A stretch of 64,000 bases of DNA from an uncultured Dehalococcoidia bacterium (GTDB lineage: Bacteria; Chloroflexota; Dehalococcoidia; Lucifugimonadales; GCA-2712585): positions 692,459 to 756,458 of the forward strand of contig OX638324.1 of NCBI GenBank assembly GCA_951812825.1. Reading direction: 5' to 3'. A model generated the notes under the pieces. The model made no database searches. It was not told the DNA's origin and worked only from the letters and a program-made list of their open reading frames with translations. Below, in pieces: positions 55,221-62,805 of this stretch (position 1 is the first letter of the stretch; every line of letters starts with the position of its first letter). The position numbers and the translations under genes are program-made.

Positions 55221-56003
55221 CTACCGCTCCATCATAGCTATGGCGCGCATTGGTGAGCCGGAGCCTCCCTCTATTTTCAGTGGCAGAGCAATGACAACGG
55301 CGCCGGATTCGGGCAGCCTGTCCAAGTTGGTGAGACTTGTCAGGCCCATGCGTCCGGCCCCATGCATGATGTTATGGTTGGGAAAGGGAGGGTCGAATGT
55401 CGCAGCCAAGCCTGCATCAGTGCCTACAGTCTCCACACCCACGCCGAGGATATCTCTCTCCGTCGTCAGGAACTCCGCAGCCTCCTTCTATATGCCGGGA
55501 GAGTGCGGCATGCCGTCGTCTCCAACGTTTCAGTAGGCTTCAGCGTCATTGAACCGGGCATCCCAGCCGGTTCGGACAAGGATCCATGCCCCGGAAGGTA
55601 TGGGCCCGTTGCGTTCTTCCCAATTCTTGAGGTGCTCCGGCGTCAACAGCGTGTCCGGATTCCGCTCACACTCTTCCGCAAGGTCCACTACAACGGCGGG
55701 TCCAATGAGGGACTTGGGGGGGATGGCGTCCACGGTTTCCAGCTCACGCCCGGTGGCCCAGTGGCACGGGGCATCCAGGTGCGTTCCCGTATGCTCTCCC
55801 GTCTCAAAGGCGTTCCAGTACCAGAACGGGCCAGACTCTTCGTAGCGAGAGAGTTCACGCATTCGGAAGGGCGGCGTCTGGGCCCATTGCTCCGGCAGAG
55901 AGATAATCGGCGTATCGTGGTTGAGTGGCTGAGTCAGGTCTATTACCTCCAATCCTCCTCCCTGAATGCCGTTAATATGAGCAACCAAAATGTCTTTCAT
56001 CAT
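55221..56003 (-). pseudogene. Cyclase family (kynurenine formamidase-like) gene with two in-frame stops
   Basis: Reading 56003 to 55221 in one frame gives a near full-length cyclase-family protein. The N-terminal part has GLEVIDLTQPLNHDTPI and the metal site EHTGTHLDAPCHW. A TGA (55530-55532) follows FNDAEAY, then NVGDDGMPHSPGI, a TAG (55488-55490), then KEAAEFLTTERDILGVGVET and a normal end. Relatives have a Leu at the TGA position. The ATG overlaps the stop of the preceding gene (ATGA) and has GGAG upstream, so the gene was once part of this operon. Confidence 0.8.
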
Positions 56004-56572
56004 CTCTCCTCCAAAGATCTTATGTGGCGCTGAAACTGAAACCGGTTTTCCAGCAAAGCAAGGTCCATGTGGAATCCCGGTGGGCCCACCGCTTCCACCT
56101 TAGTCACAAGCACAGTGAGGTCGTCGGTGTTTAGGGCGTTCTGGAATCTGTCTGCGAATTCCCCCACAGATCTTGCCGTTCCGGTCTGCGGCACCTCGGC
56201 ATCACGAGCTATTCCCTCCAGATCGGTCCCGGTGGATGTGGCCGTCGGAAAGCCGCCCACTGACAACAAGCTTTCATTGTCAAAGATGACTATCGTGAGG
56301 TTGCGCGGACGATAGCGGGCCAGGGTGCTGAGACTTCCCAGGTTTATCAGCATCGATCCGTCCCCATCGAGGACTATCACCTTCTTGTTCGGGAGTGAAA
56401 GGGATAGACCGAGTCCTGTGGAGGAGGCCAGCCCCATTGCGTGCTCGAGATAGAAGAAATTGGGACGATGGCCTAGGGAATACAGTTCCGCCGCCACTGC
56501 GCCCATGATGGTTACCACCAATTAGTCTTTCAGAATCGGGTGGATCTCCCTTAGCGCGTCTATACGGAGCAT
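56000..56572 (-). pseudogene. Sulfopyruvate decarboxylase beta-like subunit with a nonsense codon
   Basis: ThDP-binding subunit. From an ATG at 56572 that overlaps the alpha stop (TAATG): MLRIDALREIHPILKD, then TAA (56522-56524), then LVVTIMGAVAAELYS. Homologues read LxDELVVTxxGA here, so GAA (Glu) has become TAA. The rest is intact with the ThDP motif GDGSMLINLGSL...FDNES. A TTG immediately after the stop (56521) could restart translation and give a 173-residue product holding the whole cofactor motif. Called pseudogene with that reservation. Confidence 0.75.
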
Positions 56573-57084
56573 TAGTCCTCCCACATGAGGTCGCGGGTAA
56601 GGAGAAGGGCAACTGGGCGTAGTGAACTTTCCGCCAGTACGTGGGCCTCCTTTATACGATGGGTCACGGTGTCCCGTGAGTCGAGCATAGTGTAGTTGAT
56701 TCCCAGTGCCTGGAGCACCGGCTCTGTAACTCTCCCGCCTTCCGTTTGCCACGTATCCCGCTCGCCCATGCCGCCGCGGTAGCTGATAATCATCAGCAGG
56801 GGGATGCGGTATAACATGGCGAAGGAAACGATGCCGTTTATGGAGGCAAAAAAACCGTGGTTCTGCATCAGCATCGCAGAGGTTTTTCCGGCCAGATGCG
56901 CTCCGGCCGAAATTCCCACCGCCTCTTCCTCCTTGTTTACGCGCACCAGGGTCATGTCTGGGTCCTCTTCCGCCAAGCGGATGAGATGTACAAGCCAAGT
57001 CTCGGGCAGCGCCGATACCAGCTGAACGCCCACACCCTTGAGGGAATTGTAGACTGTCCGGGAAGATTCTTCGGATACGACCAT
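56572..57084 (-). CDS. Sulfopyruvate decarboxylase alpha-like subunit (ThDP Pyr domain)
   Basis: About 170 residues from the ATG at 57084. Pyr-domain of split ThDP decarboxylases: LVSALPETWLVHLI, the catalytic Glu in VRVNKEEEAVGISAGAHLAGK, and QNHGFFASINGI. ComD (sulfopyruvate decarboxylase alpha) and phosphonopyruvate decarboxylase relatives look like this. Needs the beta subunit encoded next, which carries a stop. Substrate may be sulfopyruvate or another 3-substituted pyruvate; coenzyme M synthesis is unlikely in this organism. Confidence 0.8.
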   Translation of the reverse strand: MVVSEESSRTVYNSLKGVGVQLVSALPETWLVHLIRLAEEDPDMTLVRVNKEEEAVGISAGAHLAGKTSAMLMQNHGFFASINGIVSFAMLYRIPLLMIISYRGGMGERDTWQTEGGRVTEPVLQALGINYTMLDSRDTVTHRIKEAHVLAESSLRPVALLLTRDLMWED

Positions 57085-57171
57085 TTCAAACTCGTCTGAG
57101 GGTGTCCGGCCATTATCGGAGTCGCTCCCAGTGCAGTCAAAACCAGTTCCGGTTGTGGATTGGTCTAATCT

Positions 57172-57200
57172 TTGAGGCTCTCGCAAGTCTCTGATATAAT
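57172..57200 (+). promoter_or_regulatory. Promoter for the alpha/beta hydrolase gene
   Basis: TTGAGG (57172-57177), 17-base spacer, TATAAT (57195-57200). Start of transcription near 57207. Confidence 0.6.
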
Positions 57201-57242
57201 GCGGACTGATACCCTTTCTTCTTGGAGTCTAAGAGCCAGAGA

Positions 57243-58097
57243 ATGGCCAGGACGTTCAAGCCCCAAGAGCTAATGTCTGCCGATGCCGAGGCCTACTCTG
57301 CGGAAGCATTCAGACTGTCAAGAGAGGTCCAGAGAAATACCAGATGCGAGTTGGATATTTCTTACGGCCCCGACGAAGAGCAGAGACTGGACATCTACTT
57401 TCCCTCAGTAGAATCTTCAAAGTCGCTGCCTACGTTACTGTTTATGCACGGCGGAGGTTGGGCCAACGGGTATAAGGAATGGATGGGCTTCATGGCCCCG
57501 GCCATCACTTGCCTCCCGGCCATTTTCATTTCCGTCGGCTACAGGTTGGTCCCCCGGGCTCATTTCCCCGATCAACCTGACGACTGCTGGGATGCTCTGA
57601 AGTGGGTCCACGACAATATCGAACGCTACGGCGGCAACCCGAACAGGCTCTTCATAGGCGGGCATTCTTCCGGTGGGCACCTGGCGGCCCTTCTTGCTCT
57701 GCGGCCTGATGTAGCCGTGAAGCGCGGATTGCCGGCCGATGTCATCAAGGGTTGCTTTCCCATCAGTGGGGTGTTCGACCTTCCGTCGGGGAATCCCGTC
57801 AGCGTTGGGGGATTTCTTAGATCTCCCGATGAAGCGGTCATCGCAAGTCCCACCCATTACGTAAAGGGAAACCGCACCCCCTTCTTTATCACCATTGGAG
57901 AACATGACCATCCCTTCATTCGGCATCACTGTGACCTCATGGAGCCGGCGTTGGAGCGGGAGGTGGGGCCGGTGGAGGTTATGGAAGTGAAGGACGCCGA
58001 TCATTATCAAGTGCACTTGCAGGGAGGTGATGCAAATGGGAAATGGGCCACCACAGTCCGACGGTGGATGGCCAATCCCCCCAAGCCCGGAAGCTAA
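57243..58097 (+). CDS. Alpha/beta hydrolase (BD-FAE/arylformamidase-like)
   Basis: About 284 residues from the ATG at 57243; a TTG at 57222 seven codons earlier is the alternative. Carboxylesterase fold with oxyanion HGGGWANGYKEW, nucleophile Ser in GHSSGGHLAAL, acid in TIGEHDHPF, and catalytic His in DADHYQVH. Such enzymes include N-formylkynurenine formamidases and feruloyl-type esterases; the substrate is unknown. Followed after 15 bases by an amidohydrolase, so the pair may act in sequence. Confidence 0.85.
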   Translation: MARTFKPQELMSADAEAYSAEAFRLSREVQRNTRCELDISYGPDEEQRLDIYFPSVESSKSLPTLLFMHGGGWANGYKEWMGFMAPAITCLPAIFISVGYRLVPRAHFPDQPDDCWDALKWVHDNIERYGGNPNRLFIGGHSSGGHLAALLALRPDVAVKRGLPADVIKGCFPISGVFDLPSGNPVSVGGFLRSPDEAVIASPTHYVKGNRTPFFITIGEHDHPFIRHHCDLMEPALEREVGPVEVMEVKDADHYQVHLQGGDANGKWATTVRRWMANPPKPGS

Positions 58098-58112
58098 TCA
58101 GGAGGTGGCGAA

Positions 58113-59258
58113 ATGAGAAACGGGTTTCGAGTGATAGATGCGGATGCTCACTTCTACGAGCCCGCCGATATTTGGGATAGGTACATGGAGGCGGAATGCT
58201 ACGATCTCAGGCCTCGAGTAGCCAAGGTGCACGGCAAGACCCTCTTTGAGTACGAGGGGAACCTGAGCTTGGGAATCTTTGACGATGTGCTGGAAGCCGA
58301 GCCTCTTTTTTCTCAGATGGAAAGCAAGTTCGGCCACGCCTTCAGAGATGGATGGACCCTGGAAAGCCGCTTGAAGGATATGGATACCGAGGGTTGGGAC
58401 ATTCAGGTGTGCCTTCCCACCAACGGGTTCATGGCCCCTGCCCACAGTATCCCGGAAGTGGGTACGGCCATGTGCCGCGCGTACAACAACTGGGCCAACG
58501 ATTTCTGCCGGGACGCCCCGGACAGGGTCAAGTTTACTGCTATAGTTCCGGGAAAGAACATCGATGAGATGGTTTCAGAGATTGTACGAGCAGTGGAAGA
58601 ACTGGGAGCCGTTTCCATCGTAATGCCGCCGGCCATTCCCGACAAGATGTGGCATCATCCGGACTACGATCCGGTGTGGAAGCTGGCCGAAGACCTGGAG
58701 TTTCCCCTCTCCATTCATGGTACTTCCAGCGGGTCTCCCAACGCCAACTCCCGGTACGACGGAAAGGGCGGCGCTTTCATATCCCTGTCAGAGGCGATAC
58801 GGTTCCCCTTCGAGAATATGATATCCATGGGACACTTCATCTATGCCGGCATTATTGACAGATATCCAGACCTGAAACTGCTGATACTTGAGAGCACATC
58901 AGGCTGGGTCCCCTTCTGGCTGAACCGGATGGAGAAGTATTGTGAAGGACGACAGTCGGTATTTTTCGATGAGCAGCCTCTGGGTCTAACGCCGTTGGAG
59001 TACTTCAAGCGGCAATGTGCCGTCGCATCGGACGCCGATGAGCCGACCATCAAGTACGTGGTGGACTACATTGGCGATGACAACATCGTTTTCAACACGG
59101 ATTACCCCCATCCCGACGCGCCGGGCACCACGGAGCCATTGCACAATATGATGGAGCAGCCCCTTTCCGATGAGTCCAAGCGCAAGATTCTCTGGGACAA
59201 CTCCGTCAAAGTCTATGGAGAAAGGCTGATCTCAGGACATTCATTGGCTAAGGTGTAG
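58113..59258 (+). CDS. Metal-dependent amidohydrolase (PF04909 family)
   Basis: 381 residues with an AGGAGG site. Metal motif VIDADAHFYEPADIW, His in SIHGTSSG, Glu in ILESTSGW, and catalytic Asp in NTDYPHPD are all present, so it should be active. It is only distantly like the pair at 9.4-12 kb. Cytoplasmic TIM barrel; decarboxylase or hydrolase of an aromatic or cyclic acid. Second gene of the operon with the alpha/beta hydrolase. Confidence 0.9.
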   Translation: MRNGFRVIDADAHFYEPADIWDRYMEAECYDLRPRVAKVHGKTLFEYEGNLSLGIFDDVLEAEPLFSQMESKFGHAFRDGWTLESRLKDMDTEGWDIQVCLPTNGFMAPAHSIPEVGTAMCRAYNNWANDFCRDAPDRVKFTAIVPGKNIDEMVSEIVRAVEELGAVSIVMPPAIPDKMWHHPDYDPVWKLAEDLEFPLSIHGTSSGSPNANSRYDGKGGAFISLSEAIRFPFENMISMGHFIYAGIIDRYPDLKLLILESTSGWVPFWLNRMEKYCEGRQSVFFDEQPLGLTPLEYFKRQCAVASDADEPTIKYVVDYIGDDNIVFNTDYPHPDAPGTTEPLHNMMEQPLSDESKRKILWDNSVKVYGERLISGHSLAKV

Positions 59259-59304
59259 AGTTACACTATTCTCAAGTTTGTCGGCATAAGGTAGAGAAAG
59301 AGAT

Positions 59305-59868
59305 ATGATTCAGATGCACAGCAAGCTCGGCAATCCCTTGGTATACATAACCGTGCTGGTACTTTCTATTCTGGTAGTGATGGCATGTGGAGGGGGAGAT
59401 GACTCCAATGGGTCCACACCTGCCTCTACTGTGGCAACAACGGTTGCCCCAGCTACCACGGCTGCCCCGACGGCCGCCGGTACTGATGCTGCCCCTCCCC
59501 CTCCAACGGACGCGCCCGCAAAGTCCGCGTCCTTTTCCGGCTCTGAGTCGCTGTTTATATCGGCCAACAAAACCGGGGAGGTCACTGTAGATTTAATGGC
59601 AAGGGACGTTCTGGAAGTAACTTTTGATGTGGAGTCCAATGTCACGGGCGGTCAAAACTTCATGTCCGGAGAAGGCAAGGCTACGGGGGGTGTTCAGGTG
59701 GTCATATCAGATCCTTTGGAAACCTCTCTGCTGACCATAGATGAAATCACGGACTCTGGAACTGTGTCTGTGGAGGCCGAGGTGAACGGTGAGCACGTGA
59801 TAATTTTCTTCAACCCCTTCCCACTGCAAGCTCAGAGTGTTGAGGTGTCTTATACCGTAAACCCCTAG
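59305..59868 (+). CDS. Putative lipoprotein with Thr/Ala/Pro linker
   Basis: 187 residues. Signal peptide and lipobox VVMACGGG, then a low-complexity Thr/Ala/Pro linker (residues about 38-72), then a compact beta-rich domain of about 110 residues (VTVDLMARDVLEVTFDVESN...VEVSYTVNP). The domain is not recognised. It lies 46 bases after the amidohydrolase gene and may share its transcript. The linker and CGGGDD motif match the lipoproteins nearby, for example the substrate-binding protein downstream. Confidence 0.6.
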   Translation: MIQMHSKLGNPLVYITVLVLSILVVMACGGGDDSNGSTPASTVATTVAPATTAAPTAAGTDAAPPPPTDAPAKSASFSGSESLFISANKTGEVTVDLMARDVLEVTFDVESNVTGGQNFMSGEGKATGGVQVVISDPLETSLLTIDEITDSGTVSVEAEVNGEHVIIFFNPFPLQAQSVEVSYTVNP

Positions 59869-60041
59869 ATCTAACGGTTCAGGATCTTCAAGAGAGATAT
59901 TTGTACGGGAATGGCAGGCGATCACCGGATTCAACCATGGTTATAGGTCGACAAGGGCCAAGGTTACTTTGCGGAATACGTAGCTTATCATCCAATAACT
60001 TGCTTTATTCCACCATGTAAAGTTCTGGTTTGAACTAGGGA

Positions 60042-60071
60042 TTGACAAAGGTGAATTGTCGCTATTAGTAT
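60042..60071 (+). promoter_or_regulatory. Putative promoter of the substrate-binding protein gene
   Basis: TTGACA (60042-60047), 18-base spacer, TAGTAT (60066-60071), in an AT-rich gap. About 66-80 bases before the possible starts. Confidence 0.5.
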
Positions 60072-60136
60072 GTAGCGGATTGTTTGATTAATAGTCGAGT
60101 CACCACATGCCCTTGACCTACTGCCAAGCATAAAAT

Positions 60137-62101
60137 TTGGAGGTGTCTACCATAACGTATTCACATAGATTATTGAGTTGGAAAGTGCCCCTGTTACTGG
60201 CAAGCCTAATAGGGTTGGCCCTTTTCATTCTGGCCTGCGGCGGGGATGATGAAACCGCAGCCACGCAGGCCCCAGCTACTGCCGCGCCGGCCCCGGCGAC
60301 ACAGGCTCCTGCGCCGGCCACGGCTATGCCGGCCACGGCTATGCCAGCCACGCAGGCCCCAAGAGCTACAGCGGCTCCAACGGCCACGGCTATGCCGGCC
60401 ACGGCTATGCCAGCCACGCAGGCCCCAAGAGCTACAGCGGCTCCAACGGCCACGGCAACACAAGCAATGGTCGAAAAAATTCCTGTGTCCCCGCGGCTTA
60501 TAGTATCCGTAGTTCCTCCTTCGGACCAGTTCACTATGGCCCACGCCCAGGCCCAGACATCAGAAAAGATAATGCCAATCTACGAACACCTTGTGGGGAG
60601 ACATTATCAAACAGACGTCGAAGGGCCGGAGCTAGCTAGCGACTGGTCGGTGTCCCCCGACGGGAGGGTCTGGACCTTTAATCTTCGGGATGACGTTCCC
60701 TTTTATAGGAATGGCATACCCACGGATATGATGTTCAGCGCCCAAGACGCTGTTCTTGCATTCAACCTCTTGACAGGGAATCTGACTGACCGATCGCGAA
60801 GTCCCGGCCTCTGGGTCGGAAGGCTGGGTACCGATGAGAACGCCTGGATTGTAGAAAATGATCACCGTCTTAGAATTGAGTTGCCTAAGATTGTCTTAGA
60901 TTTCCCATTCTTTGTCTCTGAAAAGTGGAACACGGGCATACCGAGCAAGGCTTGGTGGGACACCGTTGGCGGTGAGGACGGATACATGGAGGACCCAATA
61001 GGCAACGGACCCTGGAGCTATATTGATTTGAACCTCAACGTGAATGTGCTCCATGAGCGGGTAGACAATCATTGGAGGAAGACACCGGAGTTCCACGAGT
61101 TTGAGATCCTCTTCATCAAAGAGGCCGCCACCCGCCTAGCCCAGCTGATAAACGGAGAAGCAGCCATTGCCAGTCTCCCGCGAACTTTACGAGGCCAGGC
61201 GGAAGCAGCTGGGATGGTGACGGCAAGGAGCACCTTGCCGGGATATCATCCCCATTTGCGCATCCCCTTCTACCAGCCTGAAAACTACTGCCCAGGTGGA
61301 GAACCAACGGTAGGAGGTCGTGAGTGTGGCCCAACTCCTGGATACGATGTCAACGACCCAATGCGGAACCCCAAGGTGCGATTGGCACTGAACTACGCGA
61401 TAAATCGAGAGGAAATTAACGACGCTTTCTTCTTCGGAGAAGGATTCCCATTAGTGGACTACTTCCCACCTTGGCGGGAAGACTTCCTGGATGAATGGGC
61501 ACCCTATCCGAACAAAGACGGGAAGACCGGACGCGAAGGTGGATGGCCTTATCCTTACGACCCTGAGAGAGCAAAGGAGCTCCTGGTTGAAGCAGGCTGG
61601 CCCGATGGGTTCAAGACTCAGCTCTGGTTTGCAACCTCCAGCGGGACAGTACCGGAGCAGGGAGAGATTGTAGAGACTCTTAAGAACTACTGGGAAGTCA
61701 TTGGAATCGAGACTGAGCTCGTACCCTTTGAAGGTAGTTTGACGAGGCGAGCTAGGGGCGCCGACGTATCCAACTGGTCCTTCTTTGCCGCCCCCTCGCT
61801 AGACCCAATCTGTGTGGCGCCTTCCTTCTGGTGGCGGGACCAAGGTGTTGGATACCGTGAGTGGCCTGAGATATCCGAGTATAAACATGCCTGCGACGCC
61901 ACTGCCGACCCGGCAGAGCGCATAAGGCTAGCTCAGGAGTTTGGTACGTGGTGGATTGAAAACGCCATTAGCGTGCCGCTGCTATGGATATTCGGCGAAG
62001 GCACCTATGATCCCGAAATCGTGTCCGAGTACAATGTCAACCAGCTCCACGTGGGGCCCATCCGATACCACGAGTGGACTGTACCGGTGTATCAGCAATA
62101 G
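60137..62101 (+). CDS. ABC transporter substrate-binding protein, oligopeptide/nickel family (SBP_bac_5)
   Basis: Up to 654 residues. Lipoprotein signal (LIGLALFILAC), a 75-residue Ala/Pro/Thr linker with a 66-bp tandem duplication, then a family 5 binding fold: IYEHLVGRHYQTDVEGPELASDWSVSPDGRVWTFNLRDDVPFYRNG, VRLALNYAINREEIN, and YPYDPERAKELLVEAGWPDGF. It captures peptides or other solutes outside the membrane. Start unclear: GGAGG at 60139-60143 is correctly spaced for codon ATA (60152), which is not a normal start; TTG 60137 and GTG 60143 overlap the SD. No permease or ATPase genes are in the window. Confidence 0.9.
   Translation: MEVSTITYSHRLLSWKVPLLLASLIGLALFILACGGDDETAATQAPATAAPAPATQAPAPATAMPATAMPATQAPRATAAPTATAMPATAMPATQAPRATAAPTATATQAMVEKIPVSPRLIVSVVPPSDQFTMAHAQAQTSEKIMPIYEHLVGRHYQTDVEGPELASDWSVSPDGRVWTFNLRDDVPFYRNGIPTDMMFSAQDAVLAFNLLTGNLTDRSRSPGLWVGRLGTDENAWIVENDHRLRIELPKIVLDFPFFVSEKWNTGIPSKAWWDTVGGEDGYMEDPIGNGPWSYIDLNLNVNVLHERVDNHWRKTPEFHEFEILFIKEAATRLAQLINGEAAIASLPRTLRGQAEAAGMVTARSTLPGYHPHLRIPFYQPENYCPGGEPTVGGRECGPTPGYDVNDPMRNPKVRLALNYAINREEINDAFFFGEGFPLVDYFPPWREDFLDEWAPYPNKDGKTGREGGWPYPYDPERAKELLVEAGWPDGFKTQLWFATSSGTVPEQGEIVETLKNYWEVIGIETELVPFEGSLTRRARGADVSNWSFFAAPSLDPICVAPSFWWRDQGVGYREWPEISEYKHACDATADPAERIRLAQEFGTWWIENAISVPLLWIFGEGTYDPEIVSEYNVNQLHVGPIRYHEWTVPVYQQ
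60315..60456 (+). repeat. 66-bp exact tandem repeat in the linker of the substrate-binding protein
   Basis: Two identical 66-base copies (60315 and 60381) plus a 10-base partial third. One copy encodes 22 residues (ATAMPATAMP then ATQAPRATAAPT). Confidence 0.9.
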
Positions 62102-62124
62102 ACCTCTAAAATCCAAGGTATCAA

Positions 62125-62160
62125 AAGGAAGGCCTGGGATTTCAGTCCCAGGCCTTCCTT
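62125..62160 (+). terminator. 15-bp perfect hairpin after the substrate-binding protein gene
   Basis: AAGGAAGGCCTGGGA pairs with TCCCAGGCCTTCCTT around a 6-base loop, 23 bases after the stop codon. No T-run beyond the TT of the stem end. Confidence 0.75.
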
Positions 62161-62351
62161 CATGTCAAGGGGCAGTCCTTAATCTGGGAGATAAACGGCT
62201 GTTCCTTCGCTTTAGACAGGGGAAATTCCAAGTTTCAGGCCATCAACCCACAGGACGGCTCCCCCCAACGCGGCGTAAGCTACATCCCCCAACGTCCGGG
62301 CGGTGAACGTCAAGCGGTCAAACGTCTCCCTCCTCCCGCCTACCTCGCCAT
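62161..62351. other. Unassigned stretch downstream of the terminator
   Basis: No gene was recognised. On the + strand, frame starting near 62241, an open stretch reads INPQDGSPQRGVSYIPQRPG and continues to a TAA at 62378. It looks like the end of a protein without a start and could be a gene remnant displaced by transposition. Confidence 0.3.
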
Positions 62352-62636
62352 CTACACCAACTCCAGCGCACCGAAGTAAGGCCCCGGCCCCTTGATCAGC
62401 TCATCACTTTTTGTTGTGTCCTCGGGCACGTGGTGGTTGACGGCTTCTTTCCTCTCTGTGCCCGTGAGCCACGGCAGCAACCCCTCCTCTCTGTATGCTG
62501 CCAGTAGTCGCCACCAATGGCCCTCCCTCACTCCCATCAACCCAGATGCCTCAGTCACCGTCACCTTGCCCTCCATCACTCCGTTCAACATCTGTATCCT
62601 TGACTGTTCCTTGGTTGTCAACGCCAGTCCTTTCAT
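62352..62636 (-). pseudogene. Truncated transposase, N-terminal helix-turn-helix part
   Basis: 94 codons. The first 70 match the N-terminus of helix-turn-helix transposases of the ISNCY/IS481-like kind: LTTKEQSRIQMLNGVMEGKVTVTEASGLMGVREGHWWRLLAAYREEG. After HHVPEDT the family sequence stops and unrelated codons lead to TAG. The catalytic core is absent. It differs from the IS481 transposase at 48.7 kb. Confidence 0.7.
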
Positions 62637-62750
62637 AGACTGAAATTGTCATTGAACATCTACATAGATTCAAATGGTACTTATATACTTGACACAAGGT
62701 AAGGAATCAGCTGCTATGACGATTTAATCGGGCCAGAGCGACAACGAGAA

Positions 62751-62781
62751 GCGGGTCCCCAAAATCATTGGGGACCCGCTC
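62751..62781 (-). terminator. 13-bp perfect hairpin after the leftward substrate-binding protein gene
   Basis: AGCGGGTCCCCAA pairs with TTGGGGACCCGCT around a 5-base loop, 24 bases beyond the stop at 62806 on the minus strand. No T-run follows. Same design and spacing as the hairpin at 62125. Confidence 0.75.
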
Positions 62782-62805
62782 AAAGCGCCTGTTCCGATTA
62801 TGGAG

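Noticed and set aside
55221-56003. TGA in the cyclase gene as a second selenocysteine codon
   Set aside because: Relatives have Leu rather than Cys at this position, and a TAG follows 13 codons later in the same frame, so simple decay fits better.
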